DNA from: Vibrio genomosp. F10 str. ZF-129
GTDB taxonomy: Bacteria; Pseudomonadota; Gammaproteobacteria; Enterobacterales; Vibrionaceae
Assembly: GCF_000287055.2 (NCBI RefSeq)
Contig: NZ_AJYQ02000097.1
Coordinates: 1-64,000, forward strand
DNA length: 64,000 bases
Direction of reading: 5' to 3'
Made by a program: the position numbers and the translations under genes. The notes under the pieces were generated by a model. It was not told the DNA's origin, made no database searches, and worked only from the letters and a program-made list of their open reading frames with translations. Positions 1 to 9,812 of this stretch are shown in pieces. Each line of letters begins with the position of its first letter. The first letter of the stretch is position 1.

Positions 1-194
1 TGTCTAAATACCCATCAAGTTGCTGCAAAATTCAGCTCGAAAGATCAACATGCCCTAAGAATAGTTATTAAAAATAAATCGCCTTATACAGGTCATGTGT
101 TATAGAGTTGTTATAGTTAATAAAGATATTAATAATAATTTGGTTACATAACTTTTGCTTAGTTGTTTATCTCAGTAGTAGATAAGGGTGTCTC

Positions 195-2075
195 ATGGAA
201 GTATTTGCGTTATCTCAACGACAAAAAATAACCGTTTTTTTAGTTATTCTGTCTATTGGCTTCATCAGCCTTGGTTTGTTTACCTCAAATCGTTTGTCTG
301 TAATGGGGTCACAATATATCCGTAGTGGCGATGTCGCTGCTGGTTCGATTTCGATATACAAAACACAAAGTGCGTTACTGACACTTGCCGCTGACATCGA
401 TTCACTTAACGCGAGTGAAGTAGAAAAGACTAAGGTAACGATACAAGAAATTAAGCAGTTAGCCGATGAAAATGCTATTTTTCTAAAGGCGCTTGGTCTG
501 ATTCAGCAGGCTGATGGCCTGACGGGTAGTGTGGAAGAGTTTTATCAAACACTCATTCCATGGTTAACGGTGAAGGAAGAGCTCGGATTCAGTGTAGATG
601 AGGGGAATTTAGGCCAGTTAAAATCGCTGGCGACAACCATTGAAATGAAAATTGAAGAAACCGGTATGGTGACTTTGAATTCAGATTTTCAGGTCATGAT
701 TAAAGCGCAACAAAACTATCTACTTCAGCCTAACGAAAAAAATCTCACATTGTTCAATAGAGCGATGGCAATGTTCGTAAACATGTCGAATACCTATGCG
801 ATGCTCGATCTCTATGAGAAAGAGATTGAAGCGATGAAAAGTACCTTTCTTAGAGTTGCCGAGCTTTCCCAAGAAATCGGAGCGATTGAACAAAACTTAT
901 TTCAAAGTGAATTACGCTTAAAGACGGTCATAGGCGATGTGACGGATACGTTAGCCAGTATTACGACTGAATACATTGGAAAGGCCGAGAAAAGTGCGGC
1001 TCAAACCCAATGGTCGGTACTTATAGCGTGTGCGGCATTAGCCGTATTTACTATTGCCATTTTTATCACAATCAGTGGCACGCTAACACGATCAGTTAAG
1101 CAAATAAGTACGATTCTTTCCGGCGTTGCGAAAGGGGATTTATCACAGAGAATGAAGATAGGTCCGAACGATAACGATGAATTTAACCAATTGGCGATGA
1201 CGATTAATCAAAGTTGTGAAAATCTGGGTGAATTGGTTCATGGTGTACAAAATAGCAGTAATGCATTGTCAGTCAATGCGGCAGAACTGAATACTGGGAT
1301 AGATACGTTGGCACACAATCAGTCGAAAGTATTAGGACAAACCGAGTTGTTAGCGTCTGCGACGGAAGAAGTCAGTGTGACCACGCAAGAAGTGTCTAAT
1401 TCGCTGGAGTTTGTTGCTGATGTGAGTAAGTCATCGACCAATGCTGCAGAGGAAGGGGCGACGGTGATTAAAGGAGCCATTGATTCCCTTGAAGATGTCA
1501 ACAATATACTGAAGTCGGCAGCAGGGCATATCCAACAGCTAGAAACCGCCTCCTCAAAAGTGGATTCCGTCATGGAGATTATTAACGGGATTGCGGAACA
1601 AACCAATCTACTTGCTTTGAATGCGGCGATAGAAGCGGCAAGGGCTGGTGAGCAGGGGAGAGGATTTGCCGTGGTTGCCGATGAAGTCAGGAACCTGGCG
1701 GTGAGAACGGTTGATGCAGTTGGTGAGATTTCAGGGACGATTGAAACCATGAAAAAAGAGAGTGCTGAAGTGATTCAGTACATTGGGCAATCTGAATCTT
1801 CTATCCAGGCGGGTCAAGAAAAAGGCCACGAAGCAATGACAGCATTAGGCCAAATCACTGAAAAGGCCGATGAAGCCGCTCATCAAACCGAAGTGATATT
1901 CGCCTCAATAAGAGAGCTTGCTACGACCAGTCAATCAATGGCAAATAACATGATAGAGATATCATCAGCAATGAAAGAACTCGAAAACAATAATGAACAG
2001 TTAAGACAGACGAGCGAGTTGGTGGATCAACGTTCAAGCAGCCTGAATTCAGACTGCGAACGCTTCAATATTTAG
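195..2075 (+). CDS. Methyl-accepting chemotaxis protein, HBM-type sensor
   Basis: Inner-membrane chemoreceptor of 626 residues. A first membrane segment lies at about residues 12-32, followed by a roughly 240-residue, largely helical periplasmic part. That part contains a stretch like the helical bimodular (HBM) domain (motif [12 protein letters not shown]). A second membrane segment lies at about 275-297, then a HAMP linker and a long signalling coiled coil. The highly conserved hairpin tip reads [20 protein letters not shown] and continues [15 protein letters not shown], which couples to CheA/CheW. AAGGG lies about 6 nt before the ATG. The gene stands alone, as most Vibrio receptors do. The ligand cannot be told from sequence; HBM sensors in other bacteria bind organic acids. 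Confidence 0.93.
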   Translation: MEVFALSQRQKITVFLVILSIGFISLGLFTSNRLSVMGSQYIRSGDVAAGSISIYKTQSALLTLAADIDSLNASEVEKTKVTIQEIKQLADENAIFLKALGLIQQADGLTGSVEEFYQTLIPWLTVKEELGFSVDEGNLGQLKSLATTIEMKIEETGMVTLNSDFQVMIKAQQNYLLQPNEKNLTLFNRAMAMFVNMSNTYAMLDLYEKEIEAMKSTFLRVAELSQEIGAIEQNLFQSELRLKTVIGDVTDTLASITTEYIGKAEKSAAQTQWSVLIACAALAVFTIAIFITISGTLTRSVKQISTILSGVAKGDLSQRMKIGPNDNDEFNQLAMTINQSCENLGELVHGVQNSSNALSVNAAELNTGIDTLAHNQSKVLGQTELLASATEEVSVTTQEVSNSLEFVADVSKSSTNAAEEGATVIKGAIDSLEDVNNILKSAAGHIQQLETASSKVDSVMEIINGIAEQTNLLALNAAIEAARAGEQGRGFAVVADEVRNLAVRTVDAVGEISGTIETMKKESAEVIQYIGQSESSIQAGQEKGHEAMTALGQITEKADEAAHQTEVIFASIRELATTSQSMANNMIEISSAMKELENNNEQLRQTSELVDQRSSSLNSDCERFNI

Positions 2076-2162
2076 CCAGTTTCGCTGTTAGTAGGGTAGT
2101 CGGATCTATAAAGTGGTTTTTATTCTGTCGGCTATCCTACCGACTGTCCTACCAAGTAAAGG

Positions 2163-3140
2163 TTAGAAAAAGGCAAATAGCGCGAGACCGCCCGTACCGT
2201 ATATCGAGCTTGGTGCTTCTTTATAATCGGGGGTTTTTGCGGTGACGGTTAAACTGGCTCCGACGTATTGGTTGTACCAAACCGCGCCTAAGACCGCCGT
2301 AGATTGCCAGTTTTCAAGAGTGCTTGGGTAGTTCTCAGGATTCGAAATATTAGGTCGTTCGCCTTCAATGGTGATGTCGTTGAATCGATAGCGACCTTCA
2401 ATGCCAGTGAAGACAAACCAAGCAGTATTAGACGCGCCAATCATACCGGGTCGAAATGGATTTTCTGTTGAAATGTTGGCAGCGCCCATGTTGCCGCCAA
2501 GGTCCGTACCCCATCGAAACATCATCCCAGTAGAAAGATCACTTCTAAAGCTCCCTATATTACCTTCGCTGACGTTAGACACTTCCAATTCAGTATTACC
2601 GAATGAACGGCTGCGCCCCCAATTAAAGTGCGATAGATAGCCAACACTGCCGACCAGACCTTCATCAACTTGGTAGTCCCAACCGTTTGGATCGTCAGAT
2701 CCAGTAATACTATGAACTAATTTTTGTGCTTGACCCGCCAATGAATTTTCACCGGTTGCACCAAGAGTGAGGTTAAATCGCTGAGCTTGCTGTGGGTGAA
2801 GGCTGATGAAGTTAAGTTCACCATGGAAGTAACCTGCATACGGCCGGTCATTGGCAAGGGGTTCCATTGCTTCAATGTCTGAAGGCGTCCACATTTTGTG
2901 CCCTAACGTAAACTCGACTTTGTCTAAGGGAGAGGCTCCCCAAACGGATAAGCTTAGAGGGGTAAGAATCCAAGGAGTATTGATTGCCCCAGAGGTATAA
3001 GAGAGAAAAATACCATTGGTGTAATCTTGGTCGACCCCAAAGATGCCATCGTTATCAAGAGAAAATGAAACGGTGGATCGTTCAGATGCGGTAACACTTG
3101 ACGAGGCGATAATTAAAGCAAGGAGAATTTGAGACTTCAT
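2163..3140 (-). CDS. LpxR-family lipid A 3'-O-deacylase (DUF2219)
   Basis: Outer-membrane beta-barrel protein of about 325 residues after a signal peptide (MKSQILLALIIASSSVTA). The mature N-terminus has the signature of LpxR/DUF2219 proteins, SLDNDGIFGVDQDYTNG, whose Asn/Asp residues are catalytic or metal-binding in Salmonella LpxR. It also has the conserved WTPSDIE and NDRPYAGYFHG blocks, and ends in Phe-Phe as outer-membrane proteins do. Known family members remove the 3'-acyloxyacyl chain of lipid A. The start at 3140 is chosen because it begins the signal peptide; an in-frame ATG 18 codons upstream would add a non-signal-like extension. Deacylase activity is inferred from family membership. 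Confidence 0.8.
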   Translation of the reverse strand: MKSQILLALIIASSSVTASERSTVSFSLDNDGIFGVDQDYTNGIFLSYTSGAINTPWILTPLSLSVWGASPLDKVEFTLGHKMWTPSDIEAMEPLANDRPYAGYFHGELNFISLHPQQAQRFNLTLGATGENSLAGQAQKLVHSITGSDDPNGWDYQVDEGLVGSVGYLSHFNWGRSRSFGNTELEVSNVSEGNIGSFRSDLSTGMMFRWGTDLGGNMGAANISTENPFRPGMIGASNTAWFVFTGIEGRYRFNDITIEGERPNISNPENYPSTLENWQSTAVLGAVWYNQYVGASLTVTAKTPDYKEAPSSIYGTGGLALFAFF

Positions 3141-3282
3141 TTTAGTACTACAACTGATTACTGACTCTAAATAGTACAGCAAAAAACACGCCAAAGTGAG
3201 CGATAGAATAATGAAGCGTTAAAACTGTGCGTGTAATCGAATTAATAGACTTAACAACGATTTTTGGTGAATTGTAGTCGGA

Positions 3283-3318
3283 AAAAAGCCCTGCTTACTG
3301 AATGAGTAAGCAGGGCTT
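3283..3318 (-). terminator. Intrinsic terminator of pflB
   Basis: A near-perfect stem, AAGCCCTGCTTACT with its complement, has a five-base loop. On the minus strand it is followed by a run of T, just after the pflB stop. Confidence 0.88.
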
Positions 3319-3342
3319 CTACGCTTTATGTTTCGCTAAATC

Positions 3343-5619
3343 TTATAAAGATTCAGTGAAAGTACGCGCGATTACGTCAGCTTGCTGCTCTTTAGTTAAA
3401 GAGTTAAAGCGAACAGCATAACCAGAAACACGGATAGTTAGCTGTGGGTATTTCTCAGGGTGCTTAACAGCGTCTTCTAGTGTACCGCGGTTAAGAACGT
3501 TCACGTTAAGGTGTTGGCCACCTTCAACGCCAGCTTCATGGTGGAAGTAACCATCCATAAGGCCTGCAAGGTTAGCGCGTTGGCTATCTTCTTCTTTACC
3601 TAGTGCGTTTGGCACGATAGAGAAAGTGTAAGAGATACCATCTTGTGCGTCTGCAAACGGTAGTTTACCTACTGAAGTCAGTGAAGCTACAGCACCTTTC
3701 TCATCACGACCGTGCATTGGGTTAGCACCAGGAGCGAAAGGAGCACCAGCACGACGGCCGTCAGGTGTGTTACCTGTTTTCTTACCGTACACAACGTTAG
3801 AAGTGATAGTAAGGATAGACTGAGTCGGAATAGCGTCACGGTACATCTTAAGTTTACGGATTTTGCCCATAAACGTAGAAACAAGTTCACATGCGATGTC
3901 ATCTACGCGTGCGTCGTTGTTACCAAATTTAGGGTAGTCACCTTCGATATCGAAATCGATCGCGATGCCGTCTTCATCACGCACTGGTTTAACCGTTGCG
4001 TATTTGATTGCAGATAAAGAGTCAGCCGCTACAGAAAGACCTGCGATACCACATGCCATAGTACGACGAACATCGCGGTCATGAAGAGCCATTAGAGACG
4101 CTTCGTAGCTGTACTTGTCGTGCATGTAGTGGATGCTGTTAAGCGCAGTCACGTATTGTTTTGCTAACCAATCCATAAATGTGTCTAGGCGACCCATTAC
4201 GTCATCGTAGCTTAGAACTTCGTCAGTGATCTTGTCGCCAACTGGGCCAACTTGCATCTTCAGCTTCTCATCGACACCGCCGTTGATTGCGTAAAGCATT
4301 GTTTTCGCAAGGTTAGCACGAGCACCGAAGAACTGCATTTGCTTACCAACGATCATGGGTGAAACACAACATGCGATAGCGTAGTCGTCTGAACCTAGGT
4401 CAGGACGCATTAGGTCATCATTTTCGTACTGGATAGAAGACGTATCGATAGATACCTTCGCACAGAAACGTTTGAAGCCGTCTGGAAGCTGCTCAGACCA
4501 AAGAACCGTGATGTTTGGCTCTGGAGAAGGCCCCATAGTGTATAGCGAGTTTAGGAAACGGAAGTTTGAACGCGTAACCAGTGTACGACCATCAACACCC
4601 ATACCACCCATTGACTCAGTAGCCCAGATTGGGTCACCAGAGAATAGCTCATCGTACTCAGGAGTACGTAGGAAACGAACCATACGTAACTTCATTACGA
4701 AGTGGTCAATCATTTCTTGAGCTTGAACTTCAGTGATAGCACCAGAAGCAATATCACGCTCTATGAACACGTCTAGGAAAGTCGAAGTACGACCTAGAGA
4801 CATTGCTGCACCGTTTTGAGATTTAACTGCCGCTAGGTAGCCGAAGTAAGTCCATTGGATTGCTTCTTGAGCTGTTTGAGCAGGGCCAGAAATATCAAAG
4901 CCGTATTTCTCAGCCATTACTTTCATTTGGCCTAGAGCGCGGTGTTGCTCAGAGATTTCTTCACGAAGTTGCATTGTAGCAGCGAGATCTTCGCCATTTT
5001 CGAAACGCTCTTGAAGAGAAGCAAACTGAGCTTGCTTGTCTTTCATTAGGAAGTCTACACCGTATAGTGCTACGCGACGGTAGTCACCAATGATACGACC
5101 ACGACCGTATGCATCAGGAAGACCTGTTAGAACACCTGATTTACGACATTTTAAAATGTCAGGTGTGTAGATATCGAAAACACCTGCGTTGTGCGTTTTA
5201 CGGTATTCTGAGTAGATCTTTGAAACCATAGGGTCAAGAGTTTCACCATATGCTTTACAAGAACCTTCAACCATACGTACACCACCATTAGGGATGATGG
5301 CACGCTTTAGTGGTTTTTCTGTTTGTAGACCAACAATTGTTTCTAGGTCTTGTTCGATATAACCAGCATCATGGGAAGTGATGGTAGAAATAACAGACGT
5401 ATCGAAATCAACAGGTGCTTTCGTTGCGTTTTCCTGTTTGATACCTTCCATTACTTTGTTCCAAAGCACGTTAGTTGCTTCAGTACCTTCAGAAACTAGG
5501 AAAGATTCGTCGCCTTCATACGGCGTGTAGTTCTTTTGAATAAAATCACGAACGTTTACTTCGTTTTGCCAATCACCGTTAGCAAAACCTTCCCAAGCTT
5601 TAGCAAATTGCTCTGCCAT
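3343..5619 (-). CDS. pflB: Formate C-acetyltransferase (pyruvate formate-lyase)
   Basis: Cytoplasmic glycyl-radical enzyme of 758 residues. It converts pyruvate and CoA to acetyl-CoA and formate during anaerobic growth. The catalytic Cys pair is visible at residues 417-418 (AIACCVSPM). The radical-bearing glycine, about residue 733, sits in RVSGYAVRF near the C-terminus. Length and motifs match the E. coli enzyme (760 residues). AGGTAGGT precedes the ATG. Neither the activase gene pflA nor the formate channel focA is adjacent: the neighbours are an lpxR-type gene and a DUF3360 permease. The activase must therefore be encoded outside this window. Confidence 0.98.
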   Translation of the reverse strand: MAEQFAKAWEGFANGDWQNEVNVRDFIQKNYTPYEGDESFLVSEGTEATNVLWNKVMEGIKQENATKAPVDFDTSVISTITSHDAGYIEQDLETIVGLQTEKPLKRAIIPNGGVRMVEGSCKAYGETLDPMVSKIYSEYRKTHNAGVFDIYTPDILKCRKSGVLTGLPDAYGRGRIIGDYRRVALYGVDFLMKDKQAQFASLQERFENGEDLAATMQLREEISEQHRALGQMKVMAEKYGFDISGPAQTAQEAIQWTYFGYLAAVKSQNGAAMSLGRTSTFLDVFIERDIASGAITEVQAQEMIDHFVMKLRMVRFLRTPEYDELFSGDPIWATESMGGMGVDGRTLVTRSNFRFLNSLYTMGPSPEPNITVLWSEQLPDGFKRFCAKVSIDTSSIQYENDDLMRPDLGSDDYAIACCVSPMIVGKQMQFFGARANLAKTMLYAINGGVDEKLKMQVGPVGDKITDEVLSYDDVMGRLDTFMDWLAKQYVTALNSIHYMHDKYSYEASLMALHDRDVRRTMACGIAGLSVAADSLSAIKYATVKPVRDEDGIAIDFDIEGDYPKFGNNDARVDDIACELVSTFMGKIRKLKMYRDAIPTQSILTITSNVVYGKKTGNTPDGRRAGAPFAPGANPMHGRDEKGAVASLTSVGKLPFADAQDGISYTFSIVPNALGKEEDSQRANLAGLMDGYFHHEAGVEGGQHLNVNVLNRGTLEDAVKHPEKYPQLTIRVSGYAVRFNSLTKEQQADVIARTFTESL

Positions 5620-5877
5620 GACATACCTACCTTTTTAGTAGAAAAAACACGTACTGGGTTCACTGTATGAACAGCTATCTTCAGAGGAAGATCAGTACTC
5701 ACATTAATAACAATATCTATAATAGTAGAAACTGGCATCTCGAAAATTATACATATTGCCATTTACATCGAGTGTGGCATTAAATTTTGGATAACAACAC
5801 TCACGACATGGGCGAATCATACTCTAAAATATTTTTACAAAACTTAAACTAAATCAATAAAAGTAAAATAAAGTTGA
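5620..5877 (-). promoter_or_regulatory. pflB upstream region
   Basis: AT-rich leader of pflB. A TATAAT -10-like hexamer on the minus strand lies at 5746-5751, about 125 nt before the start codon. A half-site like the FNR box (TTGAT on the minus strand) lies near 5850. No full FNR palindrome was found. Anaerobic control is expected for this gene but is only weakly supported here. Confidence 0.35.
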
Positions 5878-5914
5878 AAAAAAAGGGTGATGAACGCCAT
5901 CACCCTAACTTTTT
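5878..5914 (-). terminator. Intrinsic terminator of the DUF3360 gene
   Basis: An AGGGTGAT/ATCACCCT stem with a seven-base loop is flanked by A and T runs on both sides. It directly follows the DUF3360 stop on the minus strand. Confidence 0.85.
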
Positions 5915-5920
5915 TTTAAT

Positions 5921-7468
5921 CTACAGCCAGGCTTTAAGCCCGTACTGACTTTCTAACATACCAACAGCAAGCATAGCAATCAAACAAATGATGAGTACGC
6001 CAGCTGGAATCACAATTTTGTCTACGAATGATAATTTAGAAGCACGCTCTTTATCACCAATCAAACCATTGTTATCGAGAAGCATCGTCAGTGCCCAAGC
6101 TAGCACAGGGTTAACAACCGCTGATCCGAAGATACAAATACCCGCAGCTTGAGAATCCTTCGTGTCTTTGACCATCTGCATACCTGCTTCAAGCAGAGGT
6201 AAGAAAACCCCCACAAGAAGAGCAACACGCATCACTGGAGGCCATACCGCAACATCCATTGGGAAACCGAGGATTGCAACAATAATACACAGTGAACCCA
6301 GTAAAATCGCACCAGCAGGAATAGGGCGCTTAGCGATTGCAGCCGGGATCATGTACGTTCCCCAAGATGATGTGATGTTACCACCACCTACTGCAGTCCC
6401 CACCATTTGACGGAAAGAACACATGGTCATAGTGTCATCCACGTCCATTAATACTTTTTCAGTCTTACGTGGGTAGTTCAGTTCTTGGAAGATACGGTGA
6501 CCTAGGAAGTCTGGCGACCACATCGCAACCGCAAGAATGGCAAATGGAAGTGATGCAATGAAGTGTTCCAGATTAGGAAGACCTAATTGCCAACCTTGTT
6601 CTGTGCTTCCCCACCAGTAAACAGGGTTTAGATTAGGTAAGCCCATTTCTGTTTCGAACGTAAGGTCAAAACCCGCTCCAAGGCCTAAAGCAATTATAAG
6701 GCCGGTGAACGCACAAACAGGAATCGCCAACCAACGCATGTTGATCTTCGCGAGAATCGCGTAAACCACAATGTTGATGCCTAGTACCACTAAACCAATG
6801 TAGCCAAGGCTGCCGGCTTCCACTGTAGAAGACTGAAGTCCTGTTGCCCATGTTTGAATCGAACCTATTTGGCTCATTACACCAGTAAAGCCGAGGAATA
6901 TTAATAACCCCCCAGCTGTTCCTTGGGAAGTGAGGTTAACCAGTTTGGATCCCCCTTTGAAGTAACTGAGCAACAAACCGAAAACGCCTAATAAAATAGC
7001 AAGCGCAAGAGGGTGGGCACCAGCAAGAGCGATACTACCGATCAGAGGAATCATCGGGCCGTGGTTACCGGCTAAGTTTGCTCTAGGGTTAAATATACCA
7101 GATGCCAAGATACAGAACAGTAACGCTGGGATAAGCATTTCAACACGGGCTACTTCAATGGCGAAGTCCTTGCCTAGCTCAACATGATCCCATGCCGCCG
7201 TTAGGCCATCAGCCCAAGACATCATTACCGCAGAGTACATGGCGATAATACCAATCGTACCAGCAAGGGCAGGTACTAAGTCTTCTAATTCAAATCGGAA
7301 ATCACGACCAGGCAGGTTAAGCCCAAAGCGGCGTGGTTTCATAATTTGCAGTTCATGATCTAAATAGTCTGAACGGCTAGCAAACTCAGATGCTGGACGG
7401 TGGAGCTCTTGGTAGCTCTTGTTCTCAATATCCGAATCAGAGTGCGGTTTATTCACTGCGTCTGACAT
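5921..7468 (-). CDS. DUF3360-family multi-spanning permease
   Basis: Integral membrane protein of 515 residues. It has a hydrophilic N-terminus of about 65 residues, then some 12 hydrophobic segments. One Gly/Pro-rich stretch (GIFNPRANLAGNHGPMIPLIG) recalls xanthine/sulfate-type (SLC23/SLC26-like) carriers. I recognise it as the DUF3360 group found mainly in Vibrio and relatives; no substrate has been established that I know of. GAGGAA precedes the ATG. It is a single-gene unit with its own terminator. A CRP/FNR-like palindrome lies about 180 nt upstream, so expression may respond to carbon or oxygen state. Transport function is inferred from topology only. Confidence 0.75.
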   Translation of the reverse strand: MSDAVNKPHSDSDIENKSYQELHRPASEFASRSDYLDHELQIMKPRRFGLNLPGRDFRFELEDLVPALAGTIGIIAMYSAVMMSWADGLTAAWDHVELGKDFAIEVARVEMLIPALLFCILASGIFNPRANLAGNHGPMIPLIGSIALAGAHPLALAILLGVFGLLLSYFKGGSKLVNLTSQGTAGGLLIFLGFTGVMSQIGSIQTWATGLQSSTVEAGSLGYIGLVVLGINIVVYAILAKINMRWLAIPVCAFTGLIIALGLGAGFDLTFETEMGLPNLNPVYWWGSTEQGWQLGLPNLEHFIASLPFAILAVAMWSPDFLGHRIFQELNYPRKTEKVLMDVDDTMTMCSFRQMVGTAVGGGNITSSWGTYMIPAAIAKRPIPAGAILLGSLCIIVAILGFPMDVAVWPPVMRVALLVGVFLPLLEAGMQMVKDTKDSQAAGICIFGSAVVNPVLAWALTMLLDNNGLIGDKERASKLSFVDKIVIPAGVLIICLIAMLAVGMLESQYGLKAWL

Positions 7469-7644
7469 AGATTCCTCATAATAAAAGTAGTCATTTGTTC
7501 AATCCGAAACCTGCAACTCGTTAATAGTAAGTTGCTGGAGTGGTACGAGATAATTGTGTTAATTCTCAATTAAAGATAAAGCATGTAGTGTTTGTTTACA
7601 CTTTCGATTTTTTGCGAGTTTACCCCGCTTGCTATATGGCTTGA

Positions 7645-7658
7645 TTGATCTTGATCAC
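7645..7658. promoter_or_regulatory. CRP/FNR-like palindrome
   Basis: TTGATCTTGATCAC matches the FNR consensus TTGAT-N4-ATCAA at 9 of 10 positions. It also resembles the CRP core TGTGATCTAGATCACA. The two regulators cannot be separated by eye. It lies about 180 nt upstream of the DUF3360 start codon and about 420 nt from artP. Confidence 0.55.
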
Positions 7659-7937
7659 TTTATAAAACATTGTGAAATAAAGCTACAGAACTGAGGGAGA
7701 TGTGTGTAAAAGTAATATTGATATTGAAATTAAGTTACATAAAAAATATTGATAATGAAAGTAAGCTACATTCTATTACGAGTGATTTTTGAAACAAACG
7801 TAGTGAACAAGATAAGTAAAGGTTTACAAATGTTGAACTATATCTATTTTTTATAAATCCATTAACATTTGCAATGTTGGAATAATGATTCAAATTATTC
7901 ATTTTATGCGTCTTTGGTAGATTATTAGCCTGATGTT

Positions 7938-7951
7938 TGAATTATTACTCA
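7938..7951. promoter_or_regulatory. Putative ArgR operator (ARG box)
   Basis: TGAATTATTACTCA matches the ARG-box core TGAAT-WWWW-ATTCA at all but one conserved position. A second, weaker site (half ending TTTCA, about 7959-7972) is spaced as in tandem ARG boxes. The position upstream of an artPIQM-ordered operon fits arginine repression. Confidence 0.5.
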
Positions 7952-8078
7952 TATAAAGTAGCTATATATTTCAAAAAGACAGGTTAATAATTTGTTGCAT
8001 CTATCAATAAGGGGTGCTAGTTTGAATCGCAATGTGGGCGGAGCCCAGCAGTCATATCGAAATAGGGAGTACGAGCGC

Positions 8079-8849
8079 ATGAATGAAGTACCAGCGCTAG
8101 ATATTAAGGAACTACACAAGACATTTGGTCAAAATGAAGTACTGAAAGGCATTTCGTTAGAGGCACATAAAGGCGATGTTATTTCTATCATTGGCTCTTC
8201 CGGTTCAGGCAAGAGTACTTTTCTGCGATGTATAAACCTACTTGAAACTCCCACGTCTGGTGATATTTGGGTCAATGGTGAATTGATCGATATGAAAAAG
8301 AATCGTTCGGGTGAAGCGGTTCCTGCGAATGAAAAACAAGTTCAACGAATTCGTTCTCGGCTAGCTATGGTCTTTCAAGGCTTTAATTTATGGTCGCACA
8401 TGACGGTATTGGAAAATGTGATTGAAGCGCCTGTACACGTTCTCGGTGTTCCCAAAGCTCAAGCCATTGAAAATGCTGAATTGTTGTTAAAGAAAGTGGG
8501 CTTGTACGAACGAAAAGATTATTACCCTGGTCACTTATCGGGTGGGCAACAGCAACGTGCAGCAATCGCTCGCGCTTTAGCGGTTGATCCAGAAGTGATG
8601 CTGTTCGATGAACCGACTTCTGCATTAGACCCAGAACTTGTTGGTGAGGTTCTTGGTGTTATGCGAGATCTTGCCGAAGAAGGGCGCACTATGTTGGTTG
8701 TTACTCATGAAATGGCGTTTGCCCGTGATGTTTCTAACCATGTTATGTTCTTACATCAAGGTATCGTTGAAGAGCAAGGCGACCCAGCTAAGCTATTTAC
8801 AGCACCAGAATCTGAGCGTTTACAGCAATTTATATCTTCGATCTACTAG
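8079..8849 (+). CDS. artP: Arginine ABC transporter, ATP-binding protein
   Basis: ATPase subunit (256 residues) of a polar amino-acid importer, attached to the inner face of the membrane. It shows Walker A (GSSGSGKST), the Q-loop (MVFQGFNLW), the signature LSGGQQQRAAIARAL, Walker B (VMLFDEPTSALD) and the H-loop (VVTHEM). The start at 8079 is chosen because AGGGAG lies upstream and the protein then aligns with HisP/ArtP. A longer in-frame reading from 7992 lacks a ribosome site. It is first of four genes in the order P-I-Q-M, as in E. coli artPIQM. The arginine assignment is an inference from that order and the ARG-box-like site. Confidence 0.88.
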   Translation: MNEVPALDIKELHKTFGQNEVLKGISLEAHKGDVISIIGSSGSGKSTFLRCINLLETPTSGDIWVNGELIDMKKNRSGEAVPANEKQVQRIRSRLAMVFQGFNLWSHMTVLENVIEAPVHVLGVPKAQAIENAELLLKKVGLYERKDYYPGHLSGGQQQRAAIARALAVDPEVMLFDEPTSALDPELVGEVLGVMRDLAEEGRTMLVVTHEMAFARDVSNHVMFLHQGIVEEQGDPAKLFTAPESERLQQFISSIY

Positions 8850-8943
8850 ATCAGGAAACTGGTTTAGTGGAATTGTAAGCACAACCCAAAACACATAAAA
8901 ATCAAACTTTATAGAAGTAAATTTCAATCACAGGAGTATGGAA

Positions 8944-9714
8944 ATGAAAAAGTGGTTACTAGTAGCAGCGATTGCTGCAACAGCGGCGACAGGTATGGCC
9001 CAAGCGAAGGAATGGAAAACAGTACGCTTTGGTATTGAAGGCGCTTATCCTCCATTTAGCTGGACTGAAGCTGATGGTTCACTCAAAGGCTTTGACGTTG
9101 ATATGGCAAATGCACTTTGTGAAGAGATGAAAGTGAAATGTCAGATCGTACCTCAAGATTGGGATGGTATTATTCCATCGCTACTTGCTCGTAAATACGA
9201 TGCCATTATCGCAGCAATGTCGATTACAGAAGAACGTAAGAAGCGTATCGATTTCACTGGTAAATACGCGCTTATTCCAAATAAATTTATCGCTAAAAAA
9301 GGCGCTGAGCTTAACTTCGACAAGCTTGAAGGCGTGAAGATTGGTGTTCAACGTGCAACAACACACGATAAGTACCTAACTGACAACTATGGCAGCGCAG
9401 TAGAGATCGTACGTTACGGCTCTTTTGACGAAGCCTACCTTGACCTAGCTAACGGTCGCATTGTTTCTGTTCTTGGTGATGCCTCTGCACTTGAAGAAGG
9501 TGTTCTCAATAAAGCGGGCGGTGAAGCGTACGAATTTGTTGGTCCTTCGTTAACGGATCCTAAATGGTTCGGTGATGGTTTTGGTATCGCAGTTCGCAAA
9601 CAAGATAAAGACCTAACGAAAACTCTCGATGCGGCGATTCTTTCGCTTCGTGAGAAAGGTGTGTATCAAGAGATTGCTGCAAAATACTTCAACTACGACG
9701 TATATGGCCAGTAA
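8944..9714 (+). CDS. artI: Arginine ABC transporter, periplasmic binding protein
   Basis: Periplasmic type II solute-binding protein of the amino-acid (SBP_bac_3) family, about 256 residues. The signal peptide is MKKWLLVAAIAATAATGMAQA. The lysine/arginine/ornithine-binding fingerprint is clear: GIEGAYPPFSW, then GFDVDMANALC, and AAMSITEERKKRIDF. AGGAG at 8932-8936 is spaced correctly for the ATG at 8944 and is too close to the in-frame ATG at 8938, so 8944 is preferred. It delivers ligand to the ArtQM permease pair encoded next. Substrate (Arg rather than His/Lys) is inferred from context. Confidence 0.88.
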   Translation: MKKWLLVAAIAATAATGMAQAKEWKTVRFGIEGAYPPFSWTEADGSLKGFDVDMANALCEEMKVKCQIVPQDWDGIIPSLLARKYDAIIAAMSITEERKKRIDFTGKYALIPNKFIAKKGAELNFDKLEGVKIGVQRATTHDKYLTDNYGSAVEIVRYGSFDEAYLDLANGRIVSVLGDASALEEGVLNKAGGEAYEFVGPSLTDPKWFGDGFGIAVRKQDKDLTKTLDAAILSLREKGVYQEIAAKYFNYDVYGQ

Positions 9715-9812
9715 TAGCTAAGCCGATATCTGGCTGTTGGTTCCTAGTCAATTGATGTACCCAACAGCTGGATATTCGCGTCTACTACAACCTAGGGACT
9801 AGGAACTAACCT

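Larger units (their letters stand above)
7469..8078. other. Divergent regulatory region, DUF3360 gene / artPIQM
   Basis: A strongly AT-rich gap of about 610 bases with no credible gene. It holds a CRP/FNR-like palindrome (7645-7658) nearer the DUF3360 gene and an ARG-box-like site (7938-7951) nearer artP. Similar short blocks, AAGTTACATAAAAA and AAGCTACATT, occur at about 7733 and 7763. No other structure was seen. Confidence 0.6.

Noticed and set aside
1..194. Regulatory or RNA feature at the window start
   Set aside because: AT-rich sequence with no promoter pair, hairpin or conserved motif that I could support beyond the ribosome site of the chemoreceptor gene.
3687..4017. Open frames on both strands inside pflB
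   Set aside because: Shadow frames of a highly expressed gene with restricted codon use; no ribosome sites and no recognisable motifs.
7886..7901. Second ARG box upstream of artP
   Set aside because: TGATTCAAATTATTCA looks palindromic, but its half-sites do not align with the ARG-box spacing.
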